From NCBI GenBank assembly GCA_009845505.1, contig VXZL01000311.1, positions 1 through 7,381 on the forward strand: a DNA stretch of 7,381 nucleotides, written 5' to 3'. The stretch comes from Candidatus Poribacteria bacterium (lineage in GTDB: Bacteria; Poribacteria; WGA-4E; WGA-3G). Positions 1 through 7,361 of this stretch are shown piece after piece. Both the position numbers and the translations under genes were made by a program. Position 1 is the first letter of the stretch; each line of letters starts with the position of its first letter. Under the pieces are notes generated by a model, which was given only the letters and a program-made list of their open reading frames with translations, was not told the origin of the DNA and searched no databases.

Positions 1-33
1 TCGTGGAACGTAGTGGAACGATGACCAGATTTA

Positions 34-48
34 ATAGTTTAAAAAATG
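34..48 (+). promoter_or_regulatory. Non-Shine-Dalgarno start motif before the AddA-like gene
   Basis: The 15 bases atagtttaaaaaatg end in the ATG at 46. The same 15 bases recur at 4261-4275, ending in the start codon of an unrelated gene. No GGAGG-like site lies within 20 bases upstream. In both copies a TAG triplet (35-37 here) sits eight bases before the ATG. The A-rich stretch just before the ATG could serve as an unstructured or S1-type ribosome entry signal; that role is inferred. Positions 1-33 hold no convincing gene or promoter, although a frame open from base 1 ends at TGA 22-24 and could be the tail of an upstream gene. Confidence 0.5.
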
Positions 49-3000
49 CAATTAACACCGAGTCAACAAGATGCCCTTGACATAAAAAGACACGTCTGCG
101 TAACCGCCGGTGCCGGATCCGGAAAAACGACCGTGCTGGTTGAACGTTACCTCAAGATTTTGCGTGAAGGAAATGTCAAAAAACTGCGGGGGATTGTCGC
201 CCTTACTTTCACGGATAAAGCCGCCGCTGAAATGAAAGATCGGATTGTCGAAGAACTGTCTGCGGGAAAAGAAAACGAAAGTAAGCAACAAGGCAATTCG
301 CTCTGGCGTTTTCTCGAAGAAATAAACTCGGCACACATATCGACTATCCATTCATTCTGCTCACGTATCCTGAGGGAATTCCCGTTCCAAGCCCGTGTGC
401 CTGCTAACTTCAGCATTATACAAGGTATTGATCAGAAACTCCTGCTCCAGCAAACTGTTAAGGACACTCTCAAGGAGATTGCGACAAATACGGGTGATAG
501 ACACCGCGCCGAACTCACACGCTTACTGCAACGCTACGGTGGACAGCAAAAGTTGGTGGATTTCTTCTCTGCTATGGTCAATCAGCGTGATGTAATCGAG
601 CACCTAATACGGGAAATTTATAGCAATCCAGACAGCACAGAAGTCCGCGAAACTTTGAAACAGCAGGTTCGCGAAAAACTGATTTCTGCAGTTGACGTTG
701 CCCAATTCGTCCGATGTCTAAATGCTGTTTTGCAGTTCGCGAGAGGTAAAGATGCTGGGGCAGTTAGAGATTTAACACAACAATTAGAAGCACTGCCTGA
801 GCGAAATCCAGACTCGCCTGAAATGCTAAGTTTGCTTAAGGAAATTGAAGACTTAATTACGATCGGGAATGGTAATATCGCGAAAGGTGCGTTTCTTGGC
901 AGCGGCCTCAAAACAACGAACATTGACGCTGAGATCGAATTTCTGGTATCAACTGCGAGAAAGATACGACTCATACCGGCTATTGGAAACAATGAAAATG
1001 AGATGGATGAAAACCTGACCGATGACGATTTTTTGTTGGATACAATCCGGGACCTATTCATACTCTATGACCGCATCCTCAGTGATTACCAAACCACTAA
1101 ACTCCTCCAAGGTAAGCTTGACCACAATGACCTGCAGCTAAAAACCCGTGATCTCCTTCGCGACAACCAAGAAATCCGACAGAAAGTGGTCTCCCGTCAT
1201 AAGTACTATATGGTGGATGAATACCAAGATACAAATGAAATACAATACGAATTAGTGATGCTGCTAACAGACAATCTCAAAAGCGCAAATCTATTTATCG
1301 TTGGGGATCCGAAACAAAGCATTTACAGGTTCCGAGGCGCAGATGTTCGTGTATTTGAAAAGACAAAGAAGATGCTCTTAGACCATTGCGGAATTGATGT
1401 TATCCTTGCAGAAAACTTTCGTTCTTTGCGCGATACCCTTGGATTCGTCAATTACTTTTTCAACTCTTTGATGGGCGATGGAGCGGAAAGTGAATTTGAA
1501 GTGGAGTATAAACCACTTATAAAAGCGCGTCCTGTTGACGCGAACGGTGCTGTTGAAATCCTTCTTGGAAGCCAAGGGAGTGAACCGGTCGATGAACCTG
1601 CTCTCATCGCACGCCACATCAAAAATATGAAAATGAATGCCGATGAGGTATGGGTGCGCGAGAATGGTGTGGAAACGAAGCGTTCAATCCGGTATGATGA
1701 CATCGCCATCCTCATCCGAAGTAGAAGTCATCTCCCAGATATTGAACACGCCTTACTTGAGGAAGACGTTCCCTACCTGACTGCAGGGGGTGTCGGTTTC
1801 TATCAACGACAAGAAATCTATGACATTTGGAACTACCTCAACTTCCTTGATGCACCTTCAAAAAATCATACATCTCTCGTCGCACTTCTTCGCAGTCCGG
1901 CTTTTGGTATATCTGACACCGAACTCTATCAAATTTCCCTGCAGGAGGGAGCGGATTTCTGGGACAAAACCGAAAAATACCAAACACCTTCTGACGATCT
2001 TGACCGGGCAATAGCCACTTTAAAAAAGCACTGTCAAGTTGCGCATCGGATGCCTGTAAACCAGCTTATCCTTACCATCGTTAATGAAACAGGAATGATT
2101 GGAACCCTGAAAACCGGGAAACAGGGACAGCAACGCTGGGCGAATTACCAAAAACTCTTAGAACTTGCCAGAAACTTTGACGGAGATGAGAATACGAGAC
2201 TTCTCCCGAACTTTATCGAATTTCTGGATGTCTTAATTAGGGATGAACCTCAAGAGGGACAGGCACCCATTGAGGCAAGTAGCGGCGCGGTTCAAATCAT
2301 GACAGTCCACGCTGCCAAGGGGCTTCAATTTCCTGTTGTGATACTCCCAAGACTTGACCGGAGAGGTCGAACGGATACCGAACCTTTCATTGATGAGTCG
2401 CTCGGTATCGGCTTCAGTCCGCTTAAACCTGATGACGGTTATAGGAAGACTCAACCTGATATCCTTACTCACATAAAAGAGCGAGCGAGTGCGAAAGAGG
2501 ATGCAGAAAAAAAACGATTGCTTTATGTCGGAACAACACGTGCTTGTGATAGACTTATTTTATCCGGGACCCTTCCAGCGAGAAATATGCTTGGCTGGTT
2601 TCATAAAAATCTTGATATCAACGAAGAAGATATTTTACTGGATTTGCCCGTTACATTGGAGATGTTTGAAGACGGCAACACAAACTCTCAATCCTTCCAA
2701 CTTCAAATCCCGATTTCTCGGGAATTGGCAGAATCTGAATCTGAGGATAAGGTCTCCGGTAATACGACTACTGTCGAATTTCCAAATCCCTTGCCATCGA
2801 CACTACAATCAACTGGAATCGAGGCAGCCTTCTCCGTCACCGAACTCGCAAACTATGCCCGCTGCCCGCTGCGGTATCAATTAGAGAACTTACTACAGAT
2901 TCTATCGATCAACGGAGACACGGATCCAGAGGAAGAGGGAAGAGAGAGTGCCATTCGTCGAGTACTTGCCCGGATAAGACGGCAATCGGATGCGGAAAAT

Positions 3001-3534
3001 CTTGACACATTCATTGCACAGGTATCCGAGGATGACCCAGAGATGACCCGTGAATCCAAAACAGCGTTACGTATACATGCCAATAACTTTCTCAATTCTG
3101 AAATCGGAGAAATCGTTTTTAATGCTACCTCCGCCTATACCAATCAACAAATTCACGCGAGTATCAACGGACACATTATTGAGGGTAGACTCGACAGACT
3201 CTTTAAAGATACAATAGGACAATATCAGCTAATCATTTACGATACCTCTGAAATACATGATTTAGACGCACACCGCCCAGAAATGGAACTTTATGCGCTG
3301 CTCGTACATCGACGGTATCCAGAACAACCGACGGTAACTATTAATCTCTTCTTTACCAAACAAGGTCAGGGTGAACAAATACATTTCAGCGCAGCACAAT
3401 TGCAGGAAGCTCAGGAACAGTGGGAAGAAAAAATATTGGAACTTCAAAGCGGGATTTATGAGAAAAACCTTGAACACTGCTGTTCTTGTCCGTATGCGGG
3501 GCCCGATGGACAGTGCATAGTTGCTGAAGCATAA
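46..3534 (+). CDS. AddA/RecB-like superfamily 1 DNA helicase with degenerate C-terminal nuclease domain
   Basis: This 1162-residue protein is a UvrD/AddA-type 3'-5' DNA helicase, expected to act in the cytoplasm on double-strand break ends in recombinational repair. Motifs in order are the Q-motif TPSQQDAL (4-11), Walker A GAGSGKTT (22-29), motif Ia LTFTDKAAAEM (53-63), motif Ib STIHSFC (99-105), Walker B VDEYQD (390-395), motif III GDPKQSIYRFRGAD (420-433), motif IV ENFRS with R459, motif V (about 749-765, TVHAAKGLQF) and motif VI YVGTTRA with arginine finger R832. The C-terminal part (about 926-1162) resembles RecB-family nucleases: FSVTELANYARCP with C940, GRLDRL with D1050, and a final cysteine cluster C1145, C1146, C1148, C1157 that suggests a 4Fe-4S site. 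The catalytic D-x-K is not visible: IIYDTSE (1063-1069) stands where IIDYKT is usual, and the QxxxY motif reads EMELY. The length is close to that of AddA (about 1200). An AddB partner may lie upstream outside the window. The start at 46 fits the usual AddA N-terminus. Confidence 0.9.
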   Translation: MQLTPSQQDALDIKRHVCVTAGAGSGKTTVLVERYLKILREGNVKKLRGIVALTFTDKAAAEMKDRIVEELSAGKENESKQQGNSLWRFLEEINSAHISTIHSFCSRILREFPFQARVPANFSIIQGIDQKLLLQQTVKDTLKEIATNTGDRHRAELTRLLQRYGGQQKLVDFFSAMVNQRDVIEHLIREIYSNPDSTEVRETLKQQVREKLISAVDVAQFVRCLNAVLQFARGKDAGAVRDLTQQLEALPERNPDSPEMLSLLKEIEDLITIGNGNIAKGAFLGSGLKTTNIDAEIEFLVSTARKIRLIPAIGNNENEMDENLTDDDFLLDTIRDLFILYDRILSDYQTTKLLQGKLDHNDLQLKTRDLLRDNQEIRQKVVSRHKYYMVDEYQDTNEIQYELVMLLTDNLKSANLFIVGDPKQSIYRFRGADVRVFEKTKKMLLDHCGIDVILAENFRSLRDTLGFVNYFFNSLMGDGAESEFEVEYKPLIKARPVDANGAVEILLGSQGSEPVDEPALIARHIKNMKMNADEVWVRENGVETKRSIRYDDIAILIRSRSHLPDIEHALLEEDVPYLTAGGVGFYQRQEIYDIWNYLNFLDAPSKNHTSLVALLRSPAFGISDTELYQISLQEGADFWDKTEKYQTPSDDLDRAIATLKKHCQVAHRMPVNQLILTIVNETGMIGTLKTGKQGQQRWANYQKLLELARNFDGDENTRLLPNFIEFLDVLIRDEPQEGQAPIEASSGAVQIMTVHAAKGLQFPVVILPRLDRRGRTDTEPFIDESLGIGFSPLKPDDGYRKTQPDILTHIKERASAKEDAEKKRLLYVGTTRACDRLILSGTLPARNMLGWFHKNLDINEEDILLDLPVTLEMFEDGNTNSQSFQLQIPISRELAESESEDKVSGNTTTVEFPNPLPSTLQSTGIEAAFSVTELANYARCPLRYQLENLLQILSINGDTDPEEEGRESAIRRVLARIRRQSDAENLDTFIAQVSEDDPEMTRESKTALRIHANNFLNSEIGEIVFNATSAYTNQQIHASINGHIIEGRLDRLFKDTIGQYQLIIYDTSEIHDLDAHRPEMELYALLVHRRYPEQPTVTINLFFTKQGQGEQIHFSAAQLQEAQEQWEEKILELQSGIYEKNLEHCCSCPYAGPDGQCIVAEA

Positions 3535-3538
3535 GGAG
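3533..3538 (+). promoter_or_regulatory. Shine-Dalgarno site that sets the start at 3545
   Basis: AAGGAG overlaps the TAA stop of the helicase gene (3532-3534) and is followed by six A residues and ATG at 3545. This favours 3545 over the in-frame TTG at 3521, which would place eight charged residues (LKHKEKK-type) ahead of the signal peptide. Confidence 0.75.
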
Positions 3539-3544
3539 AAAAAA

Positions 3545-4264
3545 ATGAGAAGCTTAACACCAGTAATTGCAATTATCATAATTGCCTGCTTTGCAATACA
3601 GACGTGGCAACCCGCCCTCGCAGGCACATGGCGCGACGATTTTGAAGACAAAGATACCCGCGAATGGAAGATTTTTAACCTCGACCGGCAGGTCGAAAAA
3701 TGGTGGATTGATGACGGTGAAGCCGTCGGCGAAATCTTCCTACCCGGTTTCATGAGCCTCTGGCTTACGGGTGAACTCACATGGAAGAACTATTCCCTCT
3801 CCTGTCGCGCAAAATTGGTGAAAGACAAAAACGATCCACCGAGCATCGGATTGACACTCCATGACAGAGGCGAAGAGGATAGTCGCTACCTTTTTTTTAT
3901 TGATTACGTTTTTGGTACCGTCCGACTTATAAAGGCACTGCGAAACAGTTGGTTTCCGGTCATCTATCCATTTGATGCCGAAATTGATACGTGGTATGAA
4001 CTCACTGCCACCATTCACGAGGATGGCACCATAGAATTTCAAGTCGATGACGAAGTGTTTACCGTTATTGATGATGACCCTCTGAAAGGTGGGCAGGCAG
4101 GACTCGTTGTCGCAGACGGACGCGCACACTTTGATGATTTTGAAGTCACAGGCGCGAACATCAAAAATGGCGGTCCCGGCAAGCCACGGCCCGTCGAACC
4201 GCGATCCAAACTCGCAACCACTTGGGGCGAGATAAAAAAAGGCAGTCCGGTTAGACCCAGATAG
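3545..4264 (+). CDS. Exported concanavalin A-like (LamG/DUF1080-type) domain protein
   Basis: This is a 239-residue secreted or periplasmic protein. Residues 1-26 form a signal peptide: R2, hydrophobic core VIAIIIIACFAI, and a likely cleavage after ALA (24-26). IIAC at 12-15 could be read as a weak lipobox, but the AxA site looks better. From about 28 to 205 the pattern fits a laminin-G/concanavalin A-like beta sandwich as in DUF1080 and glycosidase-associated domains: FEDKDTREW near the start, WWIDDGEAVG, WKNYSLSCRAKL, a central GLTLHDRG strand, WYELTATIHEDGTIEFQVDD, and the closing strands GGQAGLVVADGRAHFDDFEV. Such domains bind carbohydrate or occasionally hydrolyse it; no catalytic residues can be assigned. 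The last 37 residues (203-239) are basic and rich in Pro and Gly and contain LATTWGEIKKG. The gene starts 10 bases after the helicase stop and ends 8 bases before the oxidoreductase, which suggests co-transcription. The ligand is unknown. Confidence 0.8.
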   Translation: MRSLTPVIAIIIIACFAIQTWQPALAGTWRDDFEDKDTREWKIFNLDRQVEKWWIDDGEAVGEIFLPGFMSLWLTGELTWKNYSLSCRAKLVKDKNDPPSIGLTLHDRGEEDSRYLFFIDYVFGTVRLIKALRNSWFPVIYPFDAEIDTWYELTATIHEDGTIEFQVDDEVFTVIDDDPLKGGQAGLVVADGRAHFDDFEVTGANIKNGGPGKPRPVEPRSKLATTWGEIKKGSPVRPR

Positions 4265-4275
4265 TTTAAAAAATG
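4261..4275 (+). promoter_or_regulatory. Non-Shine-Dalgarno start motif before the oxidoreductase
   Basis: These 15 bases, atagtttaaaaaatg, are identical to 34-48. They contain the TAG stop of the preceding gene (4262-4264) and the ATG start of the next (4273-4275), separated by eight bases. No purine-rich Shine-Dalgarno is present. The similarity reaches further upstream as CCAGAT, which directly abuts the repeat's AGTTT here and is separated from it by TTAAT in the first copy. The motif probably directs initiation, possibly by re-initiation after the nearby stop; this is inferred. Confidence 0.5.
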
Positions 4276-5439
4276 AAAGAAAACATAATAGGCATCGGCA
4301 TTATCGGCATGGGCTGGATGGGTATGACACATGCCCGCGCCTACCGCCAGATCGCAGACCGATTTCACAACAGTCCGCTTCAACCCAAACTCGTTATCTG
4401 TGCCGATGATGTCGCCGAACGCACAACCGAGGCAAAAACACGCTTCGGATTTGAACGCACAACGACCGATTTTCGACGCGTCATAGCGGACGAAGATGCC
4501 CAGATAGTCAATATTGCTGCACCCAATAGCATGCATCTTGAGATCGTTGAAGCAGCCGCAGCCGCTGGGAAGCACATCTTCTGTGAGAAACCCGTCGGAC
4601 GGAATCCTGCCGAAACGAAGGCTATCTACGCCGCCGCACAGCGGACAGGTGTCCTTACAGGTGTCGGTTATAACTACAGATGGGCACCTGTTGTCCAGTA
4701 CGCACGCCGATTGATTTCGGAGGGGAAACTCGGCACGCTCACCCACTATCGTGGTAGATTTTTTGCTGGCTATGCGAGCCATCCGCACGCAGTCCTTTCG
4801 TGGCGTTTTCAGAAAGAGATCGCAGGACTTGGCACCCTTGGCGACCTGATTTCCCACGTCATTGATATGGCACATTTCATCGTTGGAGACATCAACAGCA
4901 TCGTCTCCCAGCAAGAGACCTTTATTCCAGAACGTCCCGTAGCAACAGCGGGTACCGGCACACACTTCTCGCTCAGCGCAGATGGCAAAATGGAAGCCGT
5001 TACGAACGAGGATTACGTCGGCGCGTTAGTTCGATTTGAAAACGGTGTCCGCGGTACACTTGAAGCCTGTAGAATTATTAACGGACCGCAGTGTGAAATG
5101 GCGTTTGAGGTACACGGCACAGACGGGGCTTTGCGCTGGAATTTTGAGCAGATGAACGAACTGGAAATCTACTTGCCTAACGAAGACGGTTTCCCTGACG
5201 GATTCACGCGCATATTGAGCGGTCCCCGCCATCCATTCCACAGCGATTTCAACCCCGGTCCCGGTGTTGGATTGGGCTATGACGACCTGAAAACGATTGA
5301 AGCCTCCCAGTTCTTACAAGCCATCTACGCAGGAAAACAAGCAAATCCGGGTTTCCGAGAAGCCGCCGCCGTTGCTGATGTACAGACTGCTATTCAAACC
5401 TCATGGAAGGAGGAGCGATGGATTTCTGTTCAAAAATAA
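4273..5439 (+). CDS. Gfo/Idh/MocA family NAD(P)-dependent oxidoreductase
   Basis: This 388-residue cytoplasmic dehydrogenase belongs to the glucose-fructose oxidoreductase/inositol dehydrogenase/MocA family, which oxidises or reduces a hydroxyl or keto group on sugars and cyclitols. The N-terminal Rossmann fold shows GIIGMGWMG with GxGxxG at 12-17, followed by THARAY. The family signature CEKPV is at 104-108; K106 is the expected catalytic lysine. GYNYRW (132-137) begins the C-terminal alpha/beta domain, and [12 protein letters not shown] (187-198) supplies the D191-x3-H195 pair equivalent to the catalytic Asp/His of inositol dehydrogenase. The length is normal and all key residues are intact, so the enzyme should be active. 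The substrate cannot be told from the sequence; many relatives act on inositols, hexoses or anhydrosugars. It starts 8 bases after the lectin-like gene, and its last 22 bases overlap the next gene, consistent with translational coupling in an operon. Confidence 0.93.
   Translation: MKENIIGIGIIGMGWMGMTHARAYRQIADRFHNSPLQPKLVICADDVAERTTEAKTRFGFERTTTDFRRVIADEDAQIVNIAAPNSMHLEIVEAAAAAGKHIFCEKPVGRNPAETKAIYAAAQRTGVLTGVGYNYRWAPVVQYARRLISEGKLGTLTHYRGRFFAGYASHPHAVLSWRFQKEIAGLGTLGDLISHVIDMAHFIVGDINSIVSQQETFIPERPVATAGTGTHFSLSADGKMEAVTNEDYVGALVRFENGVRGTLEACRIINGPQCEMAFEVHGTDGALRWNFEQMNELEIYLPNEDGFPDGFTRILSGPRHPFHSDFNPGPGVGLGYDDLKTIEASQFLQAIYAGKQANPGFREAAAVADVQTAIQTSWKEERWISVQK
5407..5413 (+). promoter_or_regulatory. 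Shine-Dalgarno site inside the oxidoreductase end, sets the start at 5418
   Basis: AAGGAGG lies in the last codons of the oxidoreductase and is followed by four bases and ATG at 5418. The earlier in-frame ATG at 5403 lies upstream of this site and has no comparable signal, so 5418 is preferred; the choice changes only five residues. Confidence 0.7.
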
Positions 5440-7145
5440 AGTACATACTGACTTTGCCCAATTGCAGTTGGATAGGATTCTTGGTTCGTAGTAGCGCAAT
5501 TTGTTGCGCCTTCCTTATTTTATTTTTTTCTCTCTGGATAACTCCGCCAACTGCCGCTGCGCAAAACTTACCCCAATTTACCGACATCACGAGCGAAGCA
5601 GGCATCGACTTCATCCATAATACCGGTGCCTTCGGCGAAAAATACCTCCCCGAAACGATGGGATCCGGCTGCGCATTCCTCGACTACGACACCGACGGTT
5701 GGCAGGACATCCTCCTCGTCAATGGAAAGGATTGGGAGGGGCAACCAACCCAAAAACGCCAAACGATGGCACTCTATCGCAACAACCGAGACGGCACATT
5801 CGCGGATGTCACCGAATCCGCAGGACTCGCTGTCCCACGCTACGGCATGGGAGTCGCTGTCGCCGATTACGATAACGACGGTGACCCAGATATCTATATT
5901 AGCACCCTTGAAACCGATCGTCTTTTCCAAAACCGTGGTGACGGCACCTTTGTTGATGTCACGGAAACCGCGGGGATCCATAACCCCGGTTTCGGCACCA
6001 GTTGCGCGTGGTTCGACTATAACAAAGACGGACACCTCGACGTTTATGTGGCGAACTATGTCGAGTGGACGATAGAGAACGACATATTCTGTACCCTTGA
6101 TGGCACAAATAAGTCTTATTGTACCCCTGAATCCTACACTGGTCAGTCCAGCAAACTCTTCAGGAACCGCGGCGACGGCACATTTCTTGATGTCTCCCGT
6201 ATCGCACGGATTGAGGACAATACAAGCAAATCATTGGGGGTCTGCATTTTCGATTACAATGCCGATGGTTTACCCGACATCTTTGAGGCGAACGACACGC
6301 AACCCAATAAACTCTATCAAAATAACGGTGACGGTACCTTCATTGAAACTGGAATGCTCGCTGGGATCGCCTATGACGAGAGGGGGGTTGCAACTGGGGC
6401 AATGGGGATTGATGCCGCAGACTATGATCGTATCGGCAGAGAGAGCCTCGTCATCGGCAACTTCTCCAACGAGATGCTCAACCTCTACCATAACGAAGGC
6501 AACTTCTTCATAGACGATGCCCCCGCCGCGCACATCGGCAATGCGACCTTACTAACCCTTACCTTCGCCTGTTTCTTCTTCGACTTTGACTTCGATGGTA
6601 ACCTTGACATTTTCACCGCTAATGGACACGTTGAAACTGACATCAACGCCATCCAGAGCCAAGTTACCTATGCCCAACTTCCGCATCTATTCCACAACGA
6701 TGGACAAGGCAAATTCACCGATGCGATCCACAAAGTCGGCACGGACTTGGCGACCCTAATGGTTGGCAGAGGCGGAGCCTACGGCGATATCGATAACGAT
6801 GGCGATTGGGATTTACTGATTACCACCTCCAACGGACCCGCATATCTTTTCCGAAACGACGGTGGTAACCGCAACGCTTGGATAAAAGTCCAACTCGTTG
6901 GACAAACGAGCAATCGCGACGGCATCGGTGCGGAAATCCGTGTAACCTCCGCTTTGGGAACACAGACCCGAACCGTCAAAAGCGGTTCCAGTTACTGCTC
7001 CCAGAGCGAACTCACCGCCATCTTCGGCATAGACGGTGACACCACTATTGAGACAATCGAGGTCCGCTGGCCCAGCGGCACCGTCAGCACACGCAAGAAT
7101 GTTGAACCCAACCAACACATCCGCATTGAAGAAAACGTACCATAG
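5418..7145 (+). CDS. CRTAC1 family exported beta-propeller with FG-GAP/VCBS repeats and ASPIC/UnbV domain
   Basis: This is a 575-residue exported protein. A long N-region is followed by a hydrophobic stretch at about 25-41 and a signal peptidase site near TAAA-Q (45-49). The mature part is a seven-unit propeller of FG-GAP/VCBS type. Calcium-binding DxDxDG loops lie at 89 (DYDTDGWQD), 150 (DYDNDGDPD), 200 (DYNKDGHLD), 279 (DYNADGLPD), 389 (DFDFDGNLD) and 457 (DIDNDGDWD). A seventh at 335 (DYDRIGRES) has lost its third Asp and the final Asp. Loops alternate with NxGDGTFxDVT segments. C225 and C235 frame the insertion ending YCTPESYTG that is usual in this family and may form a disulfide. From about 486 ([10 protein letters not shown]) the ASPIC/UnbV domain follows, with [21 protein letters not shown] and VRWPSGT. 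Relatives are extracellular or periplasmic and presumed to mediate adhesion or ligand binding; no enzymatic role can be assigned. The gene overlaps the oxidoreductase by 22 bases and closes the tight gene run. Confidence 0.92.
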   Translation: MDFCSKIKYILTLPNCSWIGFLVRSSAICCAFLILFFSLWITPPTAAAQNLPQFTDITSEAGIDFIHNTGAFGEKYLPETMGSGCAFLDYDTDGWQDILLVNGKDWEGQPTQKRQTMALYRNNRDGTFADVTESAGLAVPRYGMGVAVADYDNDGDPDIYISTLETDRLFQNRGDGTFVDVTETAGIHNPGFGTSCAWFDYNKDGHLDVYVANYVEWTIENDIFCTLDGTNKSYCTPESYTGQSSKLFRNRGDGTFLDVSRIARIEDNTSKSLGVCIFDYNADGLPDIFEANDTQPNKLYQNNGDGTFIETGMLAGIAYDERGVATGAMGIDAADYDRIGRESLVIGNFSNEMLNLYHNEGNFFIDDAPAAHIGNATLLTLTFACFFFDFDFDGNLDIFTANGHVETDINAIQSQVTYAQLPHLFHNDGQGKFTDAIHKVGTDLATLMVGRGGAYGDIDNDGDWDLLITTSNGPAYLFRNDGGNRNAWIKVQLVGQTSNRDGIGAEIRVTSALGTQTRTVKSGSSYCSQSELTAIFGIDGDTTIETIEVRWPSGTVSTRKNVEPNQHIRIEENVP

Positions 7146-7185
7146 ACTGTCGCTACTTTCCAAACTCGTTCTTCCAACCAAGGTA

Positions 7186-7210
7186 GGTACGGTTTCCAAC
7201 CGCACCGGTG
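7186..7210. repeat. Imperfect palindrome, possible dispersed intergenic repeat unit
   Basis: GGT(7186-7188) A CGGTT(7190-7194), loop TCC, AACCG(7198-7202) C ACC(7204-7206) form a stem of five plus three pairs interrupted by one A-C mismatch. CACCGGTG (7203-7210) beside it is a perfect 8-base palindrome. The structure begins 40 bases after the CRTAC1 stop. No T-run follows, so a classical intrinsic terminator is unlikely. The shape resembles REP-like intergenic palindromes, but only one copy is visible here. Confidence 0.4.
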
Positions 7211-7277
7211 AATCCCAAAGAATCTCTCTACATCAATATTTATCCTTTACCTTTCCTATGAAATGCCTTATCATTCT

Positions 7278-7307
7278 GATGGATAGGTGGTTTAGAAATC
7301 TACCATC
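7278..7307 (+). terminator. Weak hairpin in the gap, doubtful terminator or leader structure
   Basis: GATGG (7278-7282) pairs with CCATC (7303-7307). After one bulged A, TAG (7284-7286) pairs with CTA (7300-7302), and two weaker pairs may extend the stem around a loop of about nine bases. No T-run follows, so termination is only a possibility. Its place about 55 bases before the next start would also suit a leader structure. Confidence 0.2.
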
Positions 7308-7329
7308 TCAATTCGGGAATGTTAGCTTT

Positions 7330-7335
7330 TAGAAT
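7330..7335 (+). promoter_or_regulatory. Possible -10 element for the downstream gene
   Basis: TAGAAT matches the TATAAT consensus at five of six positions and lies 26 bases before the GTG at 7362, in an AT-rich stretch. No good -35 hexamer sits 16-18 bases upstream. A promoter somewhere in this 216-base gap is plausible because the gap breaks the otherwise tight gene run. Confidence 0.2.
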
Positions 7336-7348
7336 AATAAACTCTAAT

Positions 7349-7353
7349 GGAGG
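7349..7353 (+). promoter_or_regulatory. Shine-Dalgarno site of the truncated last gene
   Basis: GGAGG is placed eight bases before the GTG at 7362, an ideal distance. It overlaps the in-frame ATG at 7347, which itself lacks any upstream purine-rich site, so GTG is the preferred start. Confidence 0.6.
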
Positions 7354-7361
7354 ATCCAACA

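Noticed and set aside
3..20. Direct repeat of GTGGAACG at 3-10 and 13-20
   Set aside because: Only two 8-base copies at the window edge; this may be chance or coding, and no larger array is visible.
1..24. Seven codons open from the window edge to TGA 22-24, possibly the end of an upstream AddB-like gene
   Set aside because: The stretch is too short to identify. Tight operon spacing makes it plausible, but nothing in the residues supports a product.
618..1061. A 147-codon minus-strand frame inside the helicase gene
   Set aside because: It lies antisense to the helicase domain, is low-complexity and Ser-rich, and has no family match that I recognise.
4039..4965. A 308-codon open frame on the minus strand opposite the lectin-like and oxidoreductase genes
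   Set aside because: It lies antisense to two genes with clear family motifs, and its translation is cysteine-rich without a recognisable domain, as expected from the codon bias of the opposite strand.
5568..6035. A 155-codon open frame on the minus strand within the CRTAC1 gene
   Set aside because: It is a mirror of the repeated Asp/Gly codons of the propeller and shows no independent motif or start signal.
6097..6513. A 138-codon frame on the plus strand inside the CRTAC1 gene
   Set aside because: It is out of frame with a strongly supported gene, is rich in Ser and Thr from frame-shifted repeats, and has no Shine-Dalgarno site.
7036..7332. A 98-codon plus-strand frame spanning the CRTAC1 end and the gap
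   Set aside because: It starts inside the ASPIC/UnbV domain in another frame, lacks a ribosome binding site, and its non-overlapping part shows no protein-like pattern.
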